NCBI GenBank assembly: GCA_965153355.1
Contig: OZ231127.1
Coordinates: 92,194,001 to 92,258,000, forward strand
From: Flaccisagitta enflata
Taxonomy: Eukaryota > Chaetognatha > Sagittoidea > Aphragmophora
Direction: 5' to 3'
DNA length: 64,000 nucleotides
Under the pieces are notes generated by a model. It saw only the letters and a list, made by a program, of their open reading frames with translations. It was not told where the DNA came from and did not search any database. Of the stretch, positions 9,839 through 20,924 are shown in pieces. The position numbers and the translations under genes were made by a program. Numbering within the stretch: the first letter of the stretch is position 1; every line of letters starts with the position of its first letter.

Positions 9839-11120
9839 TATGGCATGAACCAACTCTCAGTAAAATAACATAGAACTTTTTTTTTCATTAAATGAATCTT
9901 GAATCATTTCAAAACAACAAGTAATACAAGGGAGCGCTGACATCTTTAAATGTTGCCACTGGTTTTGTCACGTTGTTTCTTCACAAACGCAAACGCCACA
10001 ATTCTGCATCATCTGTGATTAAGAAGATGTTCGCAATTTTGGTTGAAAGCAAGAGTAACTTTTTACGTTTTATGTTTCTAGTCGCGTGCACACAACTCTT
10101 TAACCCGCTTTGTTGTTTTATGAGCCGCTATGTCCGTCGGTCGGATAGGAATTCTTTACAACTACAGCATTGATGACGCAGTGCCTAGATCAAGTTCAAA
10201 TTATTTTTCTTTCGAATGCCCACATTGTACCCATTCTAATTAACATGGGAAAAATTGGCAACATTTTGACATTGCCATCAGGCTGAATTAGGCATCATGA
10301 GAATCAAATTGAAATAAAATCTTCTTTCTACCCAAAAATACTAGTTAACAGCAATCGCTAGTTACTGGAGCACATTTCCCGCCTAAATGTTGAACATAAC
10401 GGGTGGTCTTTAAAAAAGTAGCTTTTAATTTTATTAGTATCACTTATCAAATATTTTTTAACTAGAAAATTGTATTTAGTTATGATGAAATATCTAGATG
10501 ATAACTAGATATGACGGAAAAATTTTGAAGGAAAATGAAATGTTTCACCATACATTTTGCATTATTGTCGCGACAATAATGAAGGTGCAATGCTTTTAGT
10601 GGATAACACTTGGTGTCATGATTTCTATCATATTCGGACTTGAAATGTAATTTGAACTGTGTTACTTACATAAAAACAAGCATGAAAATGATGTTATTTA
10701 GTGAATTTCTGATTACACTTTTTTTCATTTTCTAAGGTCAAAATCCTAAGAAAGCCAAACAAAGGGAAATTTTTTGAAAAACATAGTTCTCACTGTAATT
10801 GATTTGGGAAAAGAATTATGTTCTTTGTTTTTTTTATTTTTTTCATTTCCTAAGCAAATTTAGAATTTTGACCAACCAGTACAAATTTTCAAGACAATTT
10901 TTTTTTTGGTAAAATTGGCTAAACTTGGTCCTCTTGCTAGATAAATGCAGATTTTCTTTCAAATATTATGTATTTTATATCATTCACTAATTTGTGCATT
11001 TTCATTTATATATTTTTTCTATTTTGACCTTCTTTGAAACACAAATGCTGCTCTTGGAGGAAGCCTATCTTATGTAGATATGATCATGGCCTAAATATTT
11101 TATTATGAGCACTTTTCATG
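9839..11120. other. No gene; AT-rich, with one partial GTCGCG element and two hairpins
   Basis: At 10074-10147 there is a partial - orientation GTCGCG element (CTAGTCGCGTGCACACAACTC then CCGTCGGTCGG). At 10563-10582 is a perfect 20-bp palindrome centred on TCGCGA. An imperfect palindrome at about 10734-10876 (GGTCAAAATCCTAAG against AGAATTTTGACC) shares the core AAAACATAGTTCTC with the palindrome at 62747-62890. Confidence 0.55.
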
Positions 11121-11397
11121 AAGATCAATATTTTTTTTTTTAGTTATGTCAAAAAACTGACTTGAATTATTGTCTATCTAAACAAGGCTGGATACACGGC
11201 TACCTAAGTCATGTGGTGGGCAGGGGCCATATTTGAGGCCACTTATCACTTAAGAGAAGCAGTGAGTCAAAGACCGCAAAAACTCAAAAAAGTAAAGTGT
11301 GACGGACGGACTGGACTGCACCATGGACGGGACCGGACCAAGATCAATATTTTTTTAGTTATGTCAAAAAAACTGACTTGAATTATTGTCTATCTAA
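11121..11397. mobile_element. GTCGCG element flanked by ~60-bp direct repeats
   Basis: The element (11181-11339, + orientation, hairpin end missing) sits between two near-identical copies of host sequence, 11121-11180 and 11340-11397, both starting AAGATCAATATTTTT and ending ATTATTGTCTATCTA. This is far longer than the target duplications of known cut-and-paste or rolling-circle elements. Confidence 0.75.
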
Positions 11398-11966
11398 AAA
11401 ATTTTATTCAAATTTGACTAAAGAGCAGTGTTTTCTACCAAGTTTACTTTTGAATGATGGTAGTGGAATGAAAGTATGTCTTGAAAAAATATGAAAACCA
11501 GGAATTTTTTTAATAAAAGACCAAATATATGCTCAAAACGTCAAACATAAACAATTATCACTTTTAATCAAAAATAGGTGATAATGCTAAAAAAAAGATT
11601 TTGGTTAAAAGTATATGATACAAATATGTATTTTTAGTAATATGTAAAAATTATAAAAGGCACTATTTAATATGGTTACTAAATAAGCAATCAAAGACAT
11701 TATCTAAACAAAGAGCTACTTTTTTTATGTCCACCCAGTATTTTAGAGCAGGTACTTGCAAAATGGAGATACCTTGCAATGAATAGGCTTGAATTTCATG
11801 ACGAACTTGAGCATAATCATCCTTTTGCATATTGCGAGAATGCAATGTAGTTTCCATTTGATGAAGTTCGCACGATCCCAATTAGCAGCATATCCTTTTA
11901 TTAATACATGGAATATGATGAATCAATTTGAAATCAGACATAAATATTGATTTAGACCATTTAGAC
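11398..11966. other. No gene seen
   Basis: AT-rich with no protein-like frame. Confidence 0.45.
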
Positions 11967-12052
11967 TTTTTGGTTGCATGCATGCGACTCTATAATCCGT
12001 TTGTGAGTCCATATGTCTGTCCGTCCGTCCATCAGTCAGTCCATCCGTCACT
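11967..12052 (-). mobile_element. GTCGCG element fragment
   Basis: GCATGCATGCGACTCTATAATCC followed by CTGTCCGTCCGTCC; the hairpin reads GTTGCATGCATGCGAC. Confidence 0.5.
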
Positions 12053-12204
12053 GTTCGCTTTTCCGACAACTGTTTTAGGCTATACACCCAAAATACACCC
12101 AAAATAGAAATAGCTAACGCTCATACTCACGCTCTCATAGAGTCGATTAACGAGCATTAAAATAATGAAGGGGCAAACAACTTGGAGCAGTACATATTGC
12201 AAAA

Positions 12205-12495
12205 GGCATGTGTGTGTGTGTGTGTAGCTTGTGCTAGTTTTTTTAGACTGTGTGTGAGGACTGTGTGTGTAGACCGTAGTGTATGAATGAGGTGTGTATG
12301 ATCTATGTGTGTGTGACCGTGTGTGTGTGTGTGTGATTGTGACTGTGTGTGTGTGCGTGACCGTGTGTGTGTGTCTGTGTGTGACCGTGTGTGTGTGACT
12401 GTGTGTGTATGATCAAGTGTGTGTGCGTGTGTGTGTATATGTGTGTGACCGTGTGTGTGTGACTGTGTGTGTTTGATCAAGTGTGTGTGATCCAT
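12205..12495. repeat. (TG)n tract with TGACCG interruptions
   Basis: GTGTGTGTGACCGTGTGTG-type repeats over about 290 bp; the histidine/threonine-rich frame opposite is a repeat artefact. Confidence 0.9.
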
Positions 12496-12871
12496 TTTCA
12501 CTATTTATGACATTTTCGTTGCTTAAAAAACGATTGTGATACTGTATGACTTCGTTCGGCATAACCCTGTTGCAGATGACTTGATTCTGCAACCTTGCTT
12601 TTGATTCGTGATCGACGCAAGTAGATCTTCAGAATTAATCACTTAATGTAAGTGAAAAAGAATCTCTTAAAAATGCTTATCTGTGGGGTCAGTAGTGCAA
12701 AGATCATGAGTTTAATTGTAACCGCATTTTCACGGTACACAAGAATCTTAATGATTTCCAGTTTAACGAGGTTTAGCGCGATCTGCTTCGTGATTCTATT
12801 ACGTCACCTTGGAAGAGTGCAGGGCTTCCATTTTAATGCTTGATTTACTCTTTCGATCATTCGCTCGAATG

Positions 12872-12872
12872 T

Positions 12873-12949
<77 letters not shown>

Positions 12950-12951
12950 AT
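12872..12951. repeat. (TTTC)n microsatellite
   Basis: About 80 bp of perfect TTTC. Confidence 0.95.
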
Positions 12952-13094
12952 TTCTCCCCTTCTATTTTTCCTCATTCATCTTTCTTTTCTTTTTCTGTTC
13001 CATCAACAGTTTCAAATGCTACATGCATGAGACGGATTTGATTTTTAGTCACTTTTTTTGCCAGAAGAAGGGAACAGGAACATAGGCAAATAAA

Positions 13095-13242
13095 AACAAG
13101 GCCGGATAGACGGCAATACAGTCGCGGACGGTTGGGTAGGAGCAGTAGTGCGAAAACCGCTCGGAATTCCAAAATGTTACGGGACGGACCGACCGACAGA
13201 CCGACACGGCAAGGTGTAGAGTCGCGTGTCCGCGACTAAAAA
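13095..13242 (+). mobile_element. GTCGCG element, full length
   Basis: 148 bp, with CAGTCGCGGACGG subterminally and the hairpin GTCGCGTGTCCGCGAC at the end; a short GACC core. Good consensus-like copy. Confidence 0.8.
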
Positions 13243-13436
13243 GAAGTTCAAAGGTCAGAAATTTCATTTTTGTTTTGTCAACTGACATTTTTCATGTTTT
13301 TATCAAATGCAAGAAAATATGAAGATCAAAAGCTGCAAAAAAGTTTGTATGTACTTCTTAAGCATTTTGGTGAATATTGCTCAAAAATTTGATGGTCGAT
13401 GACAGATAATAAAAAATTATACTTTTAGAATGTTGG

Positions 13437-13925
13437 TATTCTAAGCTTCCCAAATCCCAGTCTCGTGGCCCAAATCCTATCCAAGAGGCCCAAATCCTTG
13501 CCTCATGGCCCAAATTCTAGCCTGGAGACCCAAATCACAGCCTTGAGGCCCAAATCTCATTGTTGAGGCTCAAATCCTAGCCTCATGGCTCATATCCCAG
13601 CCTCAAGGATGAGATTTGGGCCTCAAGGCTGGGATTTGGGTCTCCAGGCTAGAATTTGGGCCTTGAGGCCAGGATTTGGGCCTCTTGGATAGGATTTGGG
13701 CCACGAGACTGGGGTTTGGGTCTCTGGACTGGGATTCAGGCCTTGAGACGGGGGGGGGGGGGCGGACGAACGGAGGAGAAGGAAAAAATTCCCCATATGT
13801 GTGAAAGCATAGGTCATCGATCCCTTTGGGGCCGCTGCCCTGCTTCCCCTTCAACTTAAAGCACAACCAACTAGGGCAGGGCACGGGTACCGCTAACCAT
13901 CTAACGCTTTTGCGACTATTATGGG
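13437..13925. mobile_element. Family C element with inverted ~20-bp minisatellite
   Basis: The minisatellite GGCCCAAATCCCAGCCTC runs one way from 13448 to about 13608 and then turns round (GAGGCTGGGATTTGGG) to about 13740, so the array itself is a palindrome. It is followed by a G run, then CCCCATATGTGTGAAAGC, ATAGGTCATCGATCCC, TTTGGGGCCGCTGCCCTGC and GGGTACCGCTAACCATC, the terminal modules of the family. Confidence 0.75.
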
Positions 13926-13997
13926 TGTAACATGGGATGTTGGGGGATGTAGTGGATCTTTTAACTGCCCAGGGAAGAAAGGGTTATTTTGATGCTA

Positions 13998-14220
13998 TTT
14001 TTAGTCGGGTGCTCGCGACTCTACACCCCGCTTTGTCCGTCGGTCGATTGGTTGGTCGGTTGGTCGGTTGGTCGGTCACTTTTTACTTCTTTTATCAATT
14101 TTATTTCTATATGTCATTTTAAGTCATTTTAGAGTAAACTGAGTCATTTTAAGTCATTCTAGGTCATTGTAATTCAATCTGTAAGTCTCGCAAGCGACTT
14201 ATACTGTGACCTCTTTTTTT
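13998..14220 (-). mobile_element. GTCGCG element, subfamily with GTCATTTTA core
   Basis: Starts TTTTTAGTCGGGTGCTCGCGAC, has GGTCGGTTGGTCGG repeats, then repeated AAGTCATTTTA units, and ends GTAAGTCTCGCAAGCGACTTATA. The same layout is found at 55271-55481, 56749-56951 and, hugely expanded and in + orientation, at 17848-19976. Confidence 0.7.
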
Positions 14221-14337
14221 TTCAAACCGGAAGTGGCGCAGCATATGGAAAATGACACACAAGGCCCAAATTCTGGCTTCCTTATTACTAAATAACATTG
14301 GGTTTGAATCACTTTGAGTCTTATCAGAATCCTTCCC

Positions 14338-14960
14338 TTTTTGGGCAGCGGCCCAAAGGGGTCAATGATCTATGCTTTCACACATATTGGGAATTTTCTC
14401 TATCTTCTTTTTGGGCAGCGGCCCCAAAGGGCCGATGTCCTGTAGGACACAGGGGTGAATTTCCTTACGTCCGTCCGTACGTACGTACGACCGTCCGTCC
14501 GTACGTCCCCCCCCTCCGAAGCTTCTCAAGCCTCTCAGGCCTCAAATCCAGCCTCTCAGGCCTCAAATCCAGCCTCTCAGGCCTCAAATCTGGCCTCTCA
14601 GGCCTCAAATCCAGCCTCTCAGGCCTCAAATCCCACCTCTCAAGCCTCAAATCCAGCCTCTTGGGCCTCAAATCCAGCCTCTTGGGCCTTAAATCCAGCC
14701 TCTTGGGCCTTAAACCCAGCCTCTCAGGCTTCAAATTCTCATTGAATAACATGGCAAATTGACAAAAAACTGAAAAAAATGCAAAATTCCTGTTGAATAT
14801 CACGGAAAATTACCCCAAATATGTCCTCTCACGACGTATGGAAATTCACCCCTGTGTCCTACAGGACATCGGCCCTTTGGGGCCGCTGCCCTGCTCTCAC
14901 TCCACTTTTTCAGCTAATCACTCCAAGCAGGGCATCGGGTACCGCTGACCATGTGCGATC
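14338..14960. mobile_element. Family C element with long terminal inverted repeats
   Basis: Left terminus CAGCGGCCCCAAAGGGCCGA followed by TGTCCTGTAGGACACAGGGG (14416-14463) is matched by its reverse complement at 14843-14888, giving inverted repeats of about 46 bp. Each terminus contains its own hairpins (CCCCAAAGGG; GTCCTGTAGGAC). Inside are CGTCCGTACGTACG repeats and about 11 copies of GGCCTCAAATCCAGCCTCTC (14525-14745). An adjacent partial copy of the terminal module lies at 14338-14400. Confidence 0.8.
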
Positions 14961-15345
14961 CTTGGATGACTTGTTTTCCTCCTTCTTCCCCCCTCAAATC
15001 CCAGTCTCAAGGCCCGATACCAGTCTCGAGGCCTGAATCCCAGCCTCAAGTCCCAAATCCAAGCCTCAAGGCCCAAATCTTAGCCTGGAGACCCAGATTC
15101 CAGCATTGAGACCAAAATCTCAGCCTCGAGATCCCAATCCCAGCCAAAAGGCCCAGTTCCCAGCCTTGAGGCCCAAATCCCAGCCCCCAGGCTAGGATTT
15201 GGGCCTTGAGGCTAGGATTTGGGCCTTGAGGCTGGGATTTGGGCCACAAGACTGTGATTTGGGCCTCGAGACTGGGATCTGAGGGGGAGGGACCGAGGAA
15301 GAGGAGGATGAGGAGAAGAAGGAGGAGGCAAATGTCACGGTTCCA
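14905..15345. mobile_element. Family C element with inverted minisatellite
   Basis: Begins with the AAGCAGGGCATCGGGTACCG and GCTGACCATGTGCGATCC module shared with the previous element, then GGCCCAAATCCCAGCCTCAA units up to about 15185 and the inverted orientation (CTTGAGGCTAGGATTTGGG) to about 15280, then a GGAGGAAG-rich tail. Confidence 0.7.
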
Positions 15346-16150
15346 CAGCATGCTTGAGGGCCCGACTTTCTGCCAATCTACGTTGGCCCAAGCTTAAGAT
15401 ACAGCATTATAAACAAATTAAATGGTTCAAAGACATTCATAACTACTCAGTGTACAATTTCAAACCATTTTTTGTGACCCTCCCTACCCCTAGAGGGTCT
15501 AAAAATTTGTTCAAAGAGCTCTTTTTGGCGTGTCTCCATTCTGTCTCCTGTAAGACAGCAAAACCAATCAAAAAATGTAGCATCTTATGATATTATGAGT
15601 GTTTATCAACTAGTATCAATCCCACAGGATATACAAAAAAATTCAACTCACTACTCAATCAATAAGTTGTCAAAAAATGGTATAAAAATCAAATTTACCC
15701 CTTCTCGATTTCTTTACTTTTTTTCTCTCAAGATTGAATGTTATGCATAGCTCAAAATAGTGACCGGTTCTTAGATTGCGTGTAAAGATGGACCGCTTAT
15801 GCTCTCCGCGGTTTTTTTTTCTTCTTCAAGCAAAAAAAGGATTAAGATCAATTTCAAGAATTTCTTTGCGACGGCGTACGGCAAGAGAAAACTATCAAGG
15901 AAAGGACCACCAAAGCTCAGGCTGGATCTCGCGGTAATTTTTGAAATATGAGTCGCAAGCTGATCTAATAAAAACATTCAACTTATATCCAGTGTTGATA
16001 AGTGTTGCTTTTAATGACAAACCAGCAGAACCAATGTGTCCAAGACGTAACCAACCACATAAATCAACTATGAGGATGCTCATGCACGACAGAGGGCATC
16101 CCCGGGCATCGATAAGTAACCGAAAAGGCGAAAATGCGAAACTGCGAGGT
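15346..16150. other. No gene recognised
   Basis: Bases 15940-16140 have somewhat mixed, protein-like composition on the + strand but no convincing splice sites or family match, so no exon is called. Confidence 0.45.
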
Positions 16151-16330
<180 letters not shown>

Positions 16331-16360
16331 AAGCTAAGGGACAAAATATGCAATGATGTG

Positions 16361-16512
16361 TTTTTAGTCGCGGACACACGACTAAACCTTGCCATGTCGG
16401 TAGGTCGATAAGAAATACATGTATTGTTAAATTGCAAGCGATTTCGTATTACAGCTCCTGCCCAACCGTCCGCGACCGCCTGCGACCGTCTTGCCATGTA
16501 TCCGGCTTTGTT
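16361..16512 (-). mobile_element. GTCGCG element, full length, - orientation
   Basis: TTTTTAGTCGCGGACACACGAC at the left, AACCGTCCGCGACCGCC inside and CATGTATCCGGCTTTGTT at the right. Confidence 0.75.
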
Positions 16513-16939
16513 TATCAGTCAAAAACAACATTGACATCATCTGCATCACACACGACGTCAAATTGTCATTTGCGTCCACTCTCATACAGAGTAATACGCC
16601 AAAAAATGCTAAGGATGACGGGATTGCGGAAGTTGATGTCACAGACTGCAGCAAGTTCCAAAAGCAAAATCAGGGCAGTTTGAGGTAGGAAAGCTGATGC
16701 AGTGACGAGTACATGAGAGAAAAAGAGAGAGAGAAACAGAGACAAAAACAGAGACAGAAACAGAGAGAGAGAGACAGACAGACACAGAATGTCTCACTCC
16801 TTACTAATGTATTCAGGCGGAATGAGGCATGTTCGGCGCACGGTCTAAGAAACGACGGTGAATTGAGAAGAAAAGCAATGTGCGAAAGACAAGACGCGAT
16901 AGGTGAAAAGAACTGACAGGGGGCTATAATACCCTCTCT

Positions 16940-17596
16940 GACAGATGGGCATGGGCATACACTGCTTTCTCACACATAGTTTGAGACAAGAATGATATAA
17001 CTATGCGGTTTTTTGCATTTTTGCATAAGTCATGGGCATACAAACCAAGAACCATCATGTAGAAAATCTTTCCAGAGGCGCTTTTTGAAATAAATGAAAA
17101 ATTCAATATTTTTAGCTTTATTTTCATAAAGAAATTTTTCAGGTTGGTTGAACCTATTTTTTGAGAGCATATTGTTAATCCTGATAAAATTCTGATTCAT
17201 TTGATAGGTCGCACTATATGGTTTTCATAAGAAATAAATTTTTCATATTCTAGGCCACCATTCTAATTTTGTACTGGTGGCTTTGAAAATGAATTTTTTT
17301 TTCTTATAAAAACCATATAGTGCGACTTATCAAATGAATCAGATATTTATCAGGATTAACATTATTCTATCAAAAAAAAAAGTTAAAGCGACCTGAAAAA
17401 TTTTTTATGAAAAATAAAGCTAAAAATATTGAATTTTTTGTTTATTTCAAAAAGCGCCTCAGGAAAGATTTTCTACTTGATGGTTCATGGTTTGTATGCT
17501 CACAAACTATGCAAAAATGCAAAAAACCGCATAGTTATATCATTCTTGTCTCAAACCTTGTGTGAGACAGCAGTGCATACAACCTCCCCTCTGTAC
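16940..17596. mobile_element. Long palindromic element (family D), ~650 bp
   Basis: Two arms of about 310 bp mirror each other: GCATACACTGCTTTCTCACA at 16954 against GTGAGACAGCAGTGCATAC ending at 17580. Inside each arm are AGCGCCTCTGG/GCGCTTTTTGAAAT and GATAGGTCGCACTATATGG; the centre is a smaller hairpin (GGCCACCATT against AGTACTGGTGGC). No coding sequence. Confidence 0.85.
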
Positions 17597-17661
17597 ACAA
17601 AAACAAACTATCTCAACCGCGCCGCAGCCTCAAAAAAGCTGCCTTTGTGTATGTGACCTAC

Positions 17662-17724
17662 TAACCAAAGGACTGACCAGTAGATAGACAATGCATCCTA
17701 AAGAGTCGCTAGTCTCCGACTAAA
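17662..17724 (+). mobile_element. GTCGCG element, 3' fragment
   Basis: Ends AGAGTCGCTAGTCTCCGACTAAA, preceded by a worn GACC-type core. Confidence 0.5.
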
Positions 17725-17847
17725 TATCTGAAAAGCTACCCAGTCGTTAATGCGGATGACTTTGGACGAGAGCAGTGTTGCCACAACTGCCCTTTGAATA
17801 AATGCCTTTTAATTTCGTGCTGTCTCTGATTTTGCCAGATAGTAGTG

Positions 17848-19976
17848 AACAAGGCCAACACCTATAAGTCGCGTGCAGGACAAAAATAACTGAACTGAAC
17901 TGACTCCTTATTGTATCTTTTTATCAAAAATCAAACTTAAAAGCAACCCAAAACAGACCCAAACCAGACCCAAACCAGACTCAAACCAGACTCAAACCAG
18001 ACTCAAACCAGACTCAAACCGGAATTAAACCAGACCTAAATCAGACATAAACCAGACATAAACCAGATTTAAGCCAGACTCAAACCAGACTCAAACCAGA
18101 CTCAAACCAGACTCAAACCAGACTCAAACCAGACTCAAACCAGACTCAAACCAGACTCAAACCAGACTCAAACCAGACTCAAACCAGACTCAAACCAGAC
18201 TCAAACCAGACTCAAACCAGACTCAAACCAGACTCAAACCAGACTCAAACCAGACTCAAACCAGATTCAAACCAGACTGAAACCAGGCTCAAACCAGGCT
18301 CAAACCAGGCTCAAACTAGAATCAAACCAGACTCAAACCAGACTCAAACCAGACTCAAACCAGACTCAAACAAGAATTAAACCAGACCAAAACCAGACCA
18401 AAACCAGACCAAAACCAGACCTAAATCAGACCTAAATCAGATCTAAATCAAACAAAAACCAGACACAAACCAGACATACACCAGACCTAACCCAGACCTA
18501 AACCAGACATAAATCAGACATGAACCAGTCTTAAACCAGACTTAAACCAGACTTAAACCAGAGTTAAACCAGACTTAATCCAGACTTAAACCAGACTTAA
18601 ACCAGACTTAAACCATACTTATCTTCAATATCATTTTAACCAGCAGACTTAAACCAGCAGACTTAAACCATTAGACCTGCAGACTTAAACCATTAGATTT
18701 AAACCAGCAGACTTCAACCAGCAGACTTTAACCAGCAGACTTTAACCAGCAGACTTTAACCAAAATGACCAAAAATGACCAAAAATGACCAAAATGACCA
18801 AAATGACCAAAATGACCAAAATGACCAAAGATGACCAAAGATGACCAAAAATGACCAAGAATGACCAATTTGGCCAAAAATACCAAAAATGACCAAAATG
18901 ACCAAACATGACCAAATGACCAAAAAAAAACAAAAATGTCCAAAAAGACCAAAATGACCAAAAATAAAAATGGACCAAAATGACCAAAAACGACCAAAAA
19001 TGACCAAAATGACCAAAACGACCCAAAAATGACCAAAATGACCAAAGATGACCAAAAATGACCAAATATGACCAAAAATTATCAAAGTGACCTAAAATGA
19101 CCTAAAATGACCTCAAATGACCTGAAAAGTCCAAAATGACCAAAAATGACCAAAATGACCAAAATGACATAAAATGACACAAATGACCCAAGATGACCAA
19201 GATGACCCAAAATGACCAAAAATGATAAAATGACCAAATTGATCAAAATGACCAAAATGACCAACATGACCAAAATGCCCAAAAATGATAAAAAAGACCA
19301 AAAATGACAAAAAATGATCAAAATAGCCAGAAATGTCCAAAATGACACAAAATGACCCAAAACAACCCAAATGACCCAAAATGACCAAAATGACCAAAAT
19401 GATCAAATATGACCAAAATTGATCAAAAATGACCAAAATGACCAATATGACCAAAATGACCAAAAATGACCAAAAATGACCAAAAATGACAAAAAAATGA
19501 TCAAAAATAACCAGAAATGACCCAAAATGATCAAAAATGATCAAAATGATCAAAAATGATCAAAAATGATCAAAAATGACCAAAAATGACCAAAATGACC
19601 AAAATGGCCAAAATGACAAAAATGATCAAAGTGACCAAAAATGACCAAAAATGATCAAAAATGATTAAAAATGATTAGAAATGATTAAAAATGATTATGA
19701 ATGATCAAAAACGACCAAAAATGACCAAAAATGACCAAAAATGACCAAAATGACCAAAATGACCAAAATGACCAAAATGACCAAAAATGACCAAAAATGA
19801 CCAAAAATGACTAAAAGCAACCAAAAATGACCAAAAATGACTAAAAGCAACCAAAAATGACCAAAAATGACACAAAAAAGCAAAGTGTTACCGACCGACC
19901 GACCGACCGACCGACGGACCGACCGACCGACCGACCGACAGAGCGGGTTGTAGAGTCGCGTGCACGCGACTAAAAA
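17848..19976 (+). mobile_element. Giant GTCGCG element with expanded minisatellite core (2.1 kb)
   Basis: Left end AACAAGGCCAACACCTATAAG and GTCGCGTGCAGG are exactly the complement of the right ends at 55481 and 56951. The right end is (GACC)n, GGGTTGTAGAGTCGCG and the hairpin GTCGCGTGCACGCGAC with TAAAAA. Between them lie two arrays: AACCAGACTC decamers (17945-18620, with a transition zone to about 18760) and AAAATGACC/AAAAATGACC units (18760-19870). The second array is the same motif, in reverse, as the short GTCATTTTA core of the small copies, so this is one element whose core expanded. The VIFGHF-type open frames are artefacts. Confidence 0.75.
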
Positions 19977-20117
19977 TTCATAATGATTAAAGAATATAGC
20001 ATGGATCTAGAGGGTGATGGTGACTATGCTAGATGGACGGCGATGAGATGGACAGACAGACTGACAGAAAAAAAAGGTGGTAGGTTATGATGGTTATCAC
20101 GTGCGTGCGCGTGCGTA

Positions 20118-20118
20118 T

Positions 20119-20184
<66 letters not shown>

Positions 20185-20185
20185 A
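20118..20185. repeat. (CA)n microsatellite
   Basis: About 65 bp of CA dinucleotide. Confidence 0.95.
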
Positions 20186-20373
20186 GGTGCTGGGCATGCC
20201 GAAGAAAACTAATAGTAGAACCTGCAGTAACGGATGACAAAGCACCAATAAATTTGGATTGTTATAGACAGGTATCTGTTATTGCCAAGAAAGTAAAAAA
20301 AAACGATCTGTCGATTTGTAATTGCGGGGTGTAACTGTGTGATGAGCTGGACTTTGTGCAGAGAAAAGCATAA

Positions 20374-20742
20374 TATAAGGTGTGAACCCCTGAAAACCGA
20401 AGCACCCCCTACAGCTTTAATTAACCAATCATTGTATAGATAATTTTAAGCTAAAAAAATTTTTATATCAATATAAGAGACGCTTCCAAAGCAATTTGTA
20501 GGTTTTATCCTCTAACTAAAAATACAGCCTGTTAATGCTGTAAAAACCTATTTCAAGAATTCAAAAAAATCATAGATATTGTCTTATAACCTACAATTTG
20601 AGTGAAAATTGGAAAATTACCTTTGACTCCACTTGTATATTCCTAAGCTATAATTTGCCGCTAAGAAAAACTAATTATTACTGAAGTCTAATTTATATGG
20701 GGGGGGGGGGTGCCTCAGCTTTAGTGGGTTCACACCTTATAT
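20374..20742. mobile_element. Inverted-repeat element, TIR ATATAAGGTGTGAACCC
   Basis: 369 bp with AATATAAGGTGTGAACCC at the left and GGGTTCACACCTTATATT at the right. AACCTACAATTTGAG inside pairs with CAAATTGTAGGTTTTATC, so much of the element is palindromic. A run of G (about 20700) interrupts it. Confidence 0.75.
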
Positions 20743-20784
20743 TGAGCCCTATTCTGTAGGTTGCCGAAATTCAGGTTTTGTGCT

Positions 20785-20924
20785 CTTTAGTCGCAGACAC
20801 GCGACTCTACACCTTGCCGTGTCGGTTGGTAGGTCTGTACGTCGGTACATCACATTTTTGAATTTCGAGCGGTTTTTGCATTACTGCTCCTGCCCAAATG
20901 GATTGTCGTGTCTTTGGCCTTGTT
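20785..20924 (-). mobile_element. GTCGCG element, full length, - orientation
   Basis: CTTTAGTCGCAGACACGCGACTC at the left and GTGTCTTTGGCCTTGTT at the right, with TTACTGCTCCTGCCC inside. Confidence 0.7.

Noticed and set aside
14298-14803. Repetitive frames (SGLKSSL, ASNPASQ, RPERLDL) in family C arrays; similar ones at 45684-48880
   Set aside because: They mirror the ~20-bp minisatellite and change with its orientation.
15941-16140. Possible + strand exon with mixed codon composition
   Set aside because: No convincing acceptor/donor pair and no family resemblance; not linked in phase to the dynein exons.
18728-19553. Long - strand frames rich in VIFGHF/FWSFW
   Set aside because: All three frames stay open because of the AAAATGACC minisatellite; no start context or domain.
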